Positions 6,312 through 6,823 of a DNA stretch of 6,823 nucleotides are shown here, one piece after another. The notes under the pieces were generated by a model. That model had not been told where the DNA came from, did not search any database, and was given only the letters and a program-made list of their open reading frames with translations. The stretch is from Lysobacterales bacterium (GTDB lineage: Bacteria > Pseudomonadota > Gammaproteobacteria > Xanthomonadales > SZUA-36), in NCBI GenBank assembly GCA_029287515.1, contig JARFQZ010000062.1:1-6823 (forward strand), written 5' to 3'. How positions within the stretch are numbered: the first letter of the stretch is position 1; each line of letters opens with the position of its first letter. The translations under genes and the position numbers were made by a program.

Positions 6312-6422
6312 TGTGACTCCTTGTGGATTTGTCAGTGCGATCGAGCCGCACCACCAAAGCTTCCTTCGTCCGGTATTGCCCGCGATGTGAAGCAAGGAAA
6401 TCGCCGCCTTCGGCAGCGAAGC
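6312..6422 (-). promoter_or_regulatory. rpsF leader, candidate S6:S18 autoregulatory RNA
   Basis: From the predicted transcription start (near 6422) to the rpsF ATG there are about 110 nt of untranslated leader. On the minus strand TTCCTT (6399-6394) can pair with AAGGAA (6366-6361), enclosing a loop that contains CCG (6373-6371). A second perfect stem, GTGCG/CGCAC (6351-6347 with 6339-6335, 7-nt loop), sits just before the Shine-Dalgarno sequence. A third, TCGGC/GCCGA (6425-6421 with 6414-6410), is at the 5' end. S6:S18 leaders known in other bacteria present a CCG in a structured element that mimics the 16S rRNA site. I have not matched the full consensus, so the assignment is tentative. 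Confidence 0.35.
6316..6322 (-). promoter_or_regulatory. Ribosome binding site that fixes the rpsF start
   Basis: AAGGAGT on the minus strand is a near-perfect Shine-Dalgarno sequence. AAGGAG ends 5 nt before the ATG at 6311. It rules in favour of MTHYEL as the N-terminus and against the in-frame ATG at 6395. Confidence 0.85.
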
Positions 6423-6428
6423 CGACGG

Positions 6429-6456
6429 ATTATATCAGGGTTCAGCCGATGGTGAA
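6429..6456 (-). promoter_or_regulatory. Extended -10 sigma-70 promoter of the rpsF-rpsR-rplI-dnaB operon
   Basis: On the minus strand TTCACC (6456-6451, 4 of 6 to TTGACA) is followed after 16 bp by a perfect TATAAT (6434-6429). TGA directly precedes the -10, giving the extended TGnTATAAT form. Transcription should start near 6422. The -35 lies inside the last codons of iscA and the -10 just after its stop, so the ribosomal operon has its own promoter embedded in the end of its neighbour. Confidence 0.75.
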
Positions 6457-6765
6457 ACTCTCACCACAACCGCACTCCTCCGTGACGTTGGGATTCTCGA
6501 ACCGGATAGTCGAACCCAGCCCTTCGGACACGAAATCGATGGTGGAGCCGTCGAGGTAGGCCAGGCTGTCGTGGTCGACGATCACTTTCACATCGCCCTG
6601 TTCGAACACTGCGTCGTTGGCCCCGATTTCTTCCGCGAGGTCCACTGTGTACGCCCATCCGGAGCATCCGGTCTTCCTGACGCCCAGGCGCAGCGCAACG
6701 CCGCCGTCCCGGTCGAGAAAATTGCGCACCCGCTTTGCTGCGGATTCGGTTAAGCTAATGGCCAT
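6442..6765 (-). CDS. iscA: IscA, A-type iron-sulfur cluster carrier
   Basis: The protein has 107 residues, the same as E. coli IscA. A-type carriers accept Fe-S clusters from a scaffold and pass them to target apoproteins in the cytoplasm. The three cluster ligands are present: Cys34 in GCSGWAY, and Cys98 and Cys100 in EECGCGESF. Other matches to IscA include LRLGVRKTGCSG, FEQGDVKVIVD, LDGSTIDFV and FENPNV. It resembles IscA more than ErpA or SufA, although these paralogues are close and the name rests on recollection. The usual downstream isc partners (hscB, hscA, fdx) are absent: rpsF follows after 130 bp. Upstream there is an in-frame stop just 3 nt before the ATG. No strong Shine-Dalgarno sequence is visible. 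Confidence 0.92.
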   Translation of the reverse strand: MAISLTESAAKRVRNFLDRDGGVALRLGVRKTGCSGWAYTVDLAEEIGANDAVFEQGDVKVIVDHDSLAYLDGSTIDFVSEGLGSTIRFENPNVTEECGCGESFTIG

Positions 6766-6768
6766 TGT

Positions 6769-6823
6769 TCAAACATTGTCCCGTTGTAATTCAGTAATGA
6801 CATCCCGGGGTTTTGGTTCCGGG
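6769..6823 (-). CDS. Possible C-terminal end of an unrecognised upstream gene (partial)
   Basis: A minus-strand frame enters from the window edge and reads PEPKPRDVITELQRDNV before TGA at 6771-6769, 3 nt before the iscA ATG and in the same frame. Tight spacing to iscA is the main argument that it is a real gene end in an operon. Seventeen residues are too few to identify a family. The alternative is that this is simply the iscA upstream region. Confidence 0.35.
   Translation of the reverse strand, partial: PEPKPRDVITELQRDNV

Noticed and set aside
6312..6395. N-terminal extension of S6 from an upstream in-frame ATG.
   Set aside because: It has no similarity to S6 and overlaps the predicted leader. 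A strong Shine-Dalgarno sequence marks the ATG at 6311.

Overview
The window looks like chromosomal housekeeping DNA from a moderately GC-rich gammaproteobacterium. The PspF, S6, S18, L9, IscA and DnaB proteins all align almost end to end with the Escherichia coli proteins as I remember them. However, priB, which sits between rpsF and rpsR in Enterobacterales, is absent, and dnaB follows rplI directly. That argues for a non-enteric gammaproteobacterium. I cannot place it more precisely without a search.

Layout from right to left (most genes are on the minus strand). At the right edge is a possible C-terminal scrap of an unrecognised gene (6769-6823). It is followed 3 nt later by iscA (6442-6765), an A-type Fe-S carrier. 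A strong extended -10 promoter (6429-6456) overlaps the 3' end of iscA and should drive the ribosomal operon rpsF (S6), rpsR (S18), rplI (L9), dnaB (replicative helicase), 6311 down to 3608. The leader of that operon (6312-6422) can fold into hairpins and exposes a CCG, so it is a candidate S6:S18 autoregulatory leader. S6 carries an unusually long, Ala/Glu-rich acidic tail. A 108-bp convergent spacer with nested inverted repeats (3500-3607) separates dnaB from pspF (2492-3499, plus strand), a sigma-54 activator that has no psp target genes beside it. A 118-bp divergent spacer then leads to radA (2373 to 1009, minus strand). radA overlaps by ATGA with a membrane acyltransferase-3 gene (1012 to beyond position 1), which runs out of the window.

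Functionally, the central operon couples ribosome assembly (S6/S18 are partners in the 30S platform, L9 is in the 50S) with replication fork unwinding (DnaB). RadA is a branch-migration helicase in recombination. PspF normally controls the phage-shock envelope-stress response, and the acyltransferase probably modifies an envelope glycan. I found no prophage, insertion sequence, CRISPR array, tRNA or defence system. The items most worth a second look are the Ser-substituted GAFTGA loop and orphan position of PspF, the long repeat-built S6 tail, the rpsF leader, and the minimal in-frame L9/DnaB junction.
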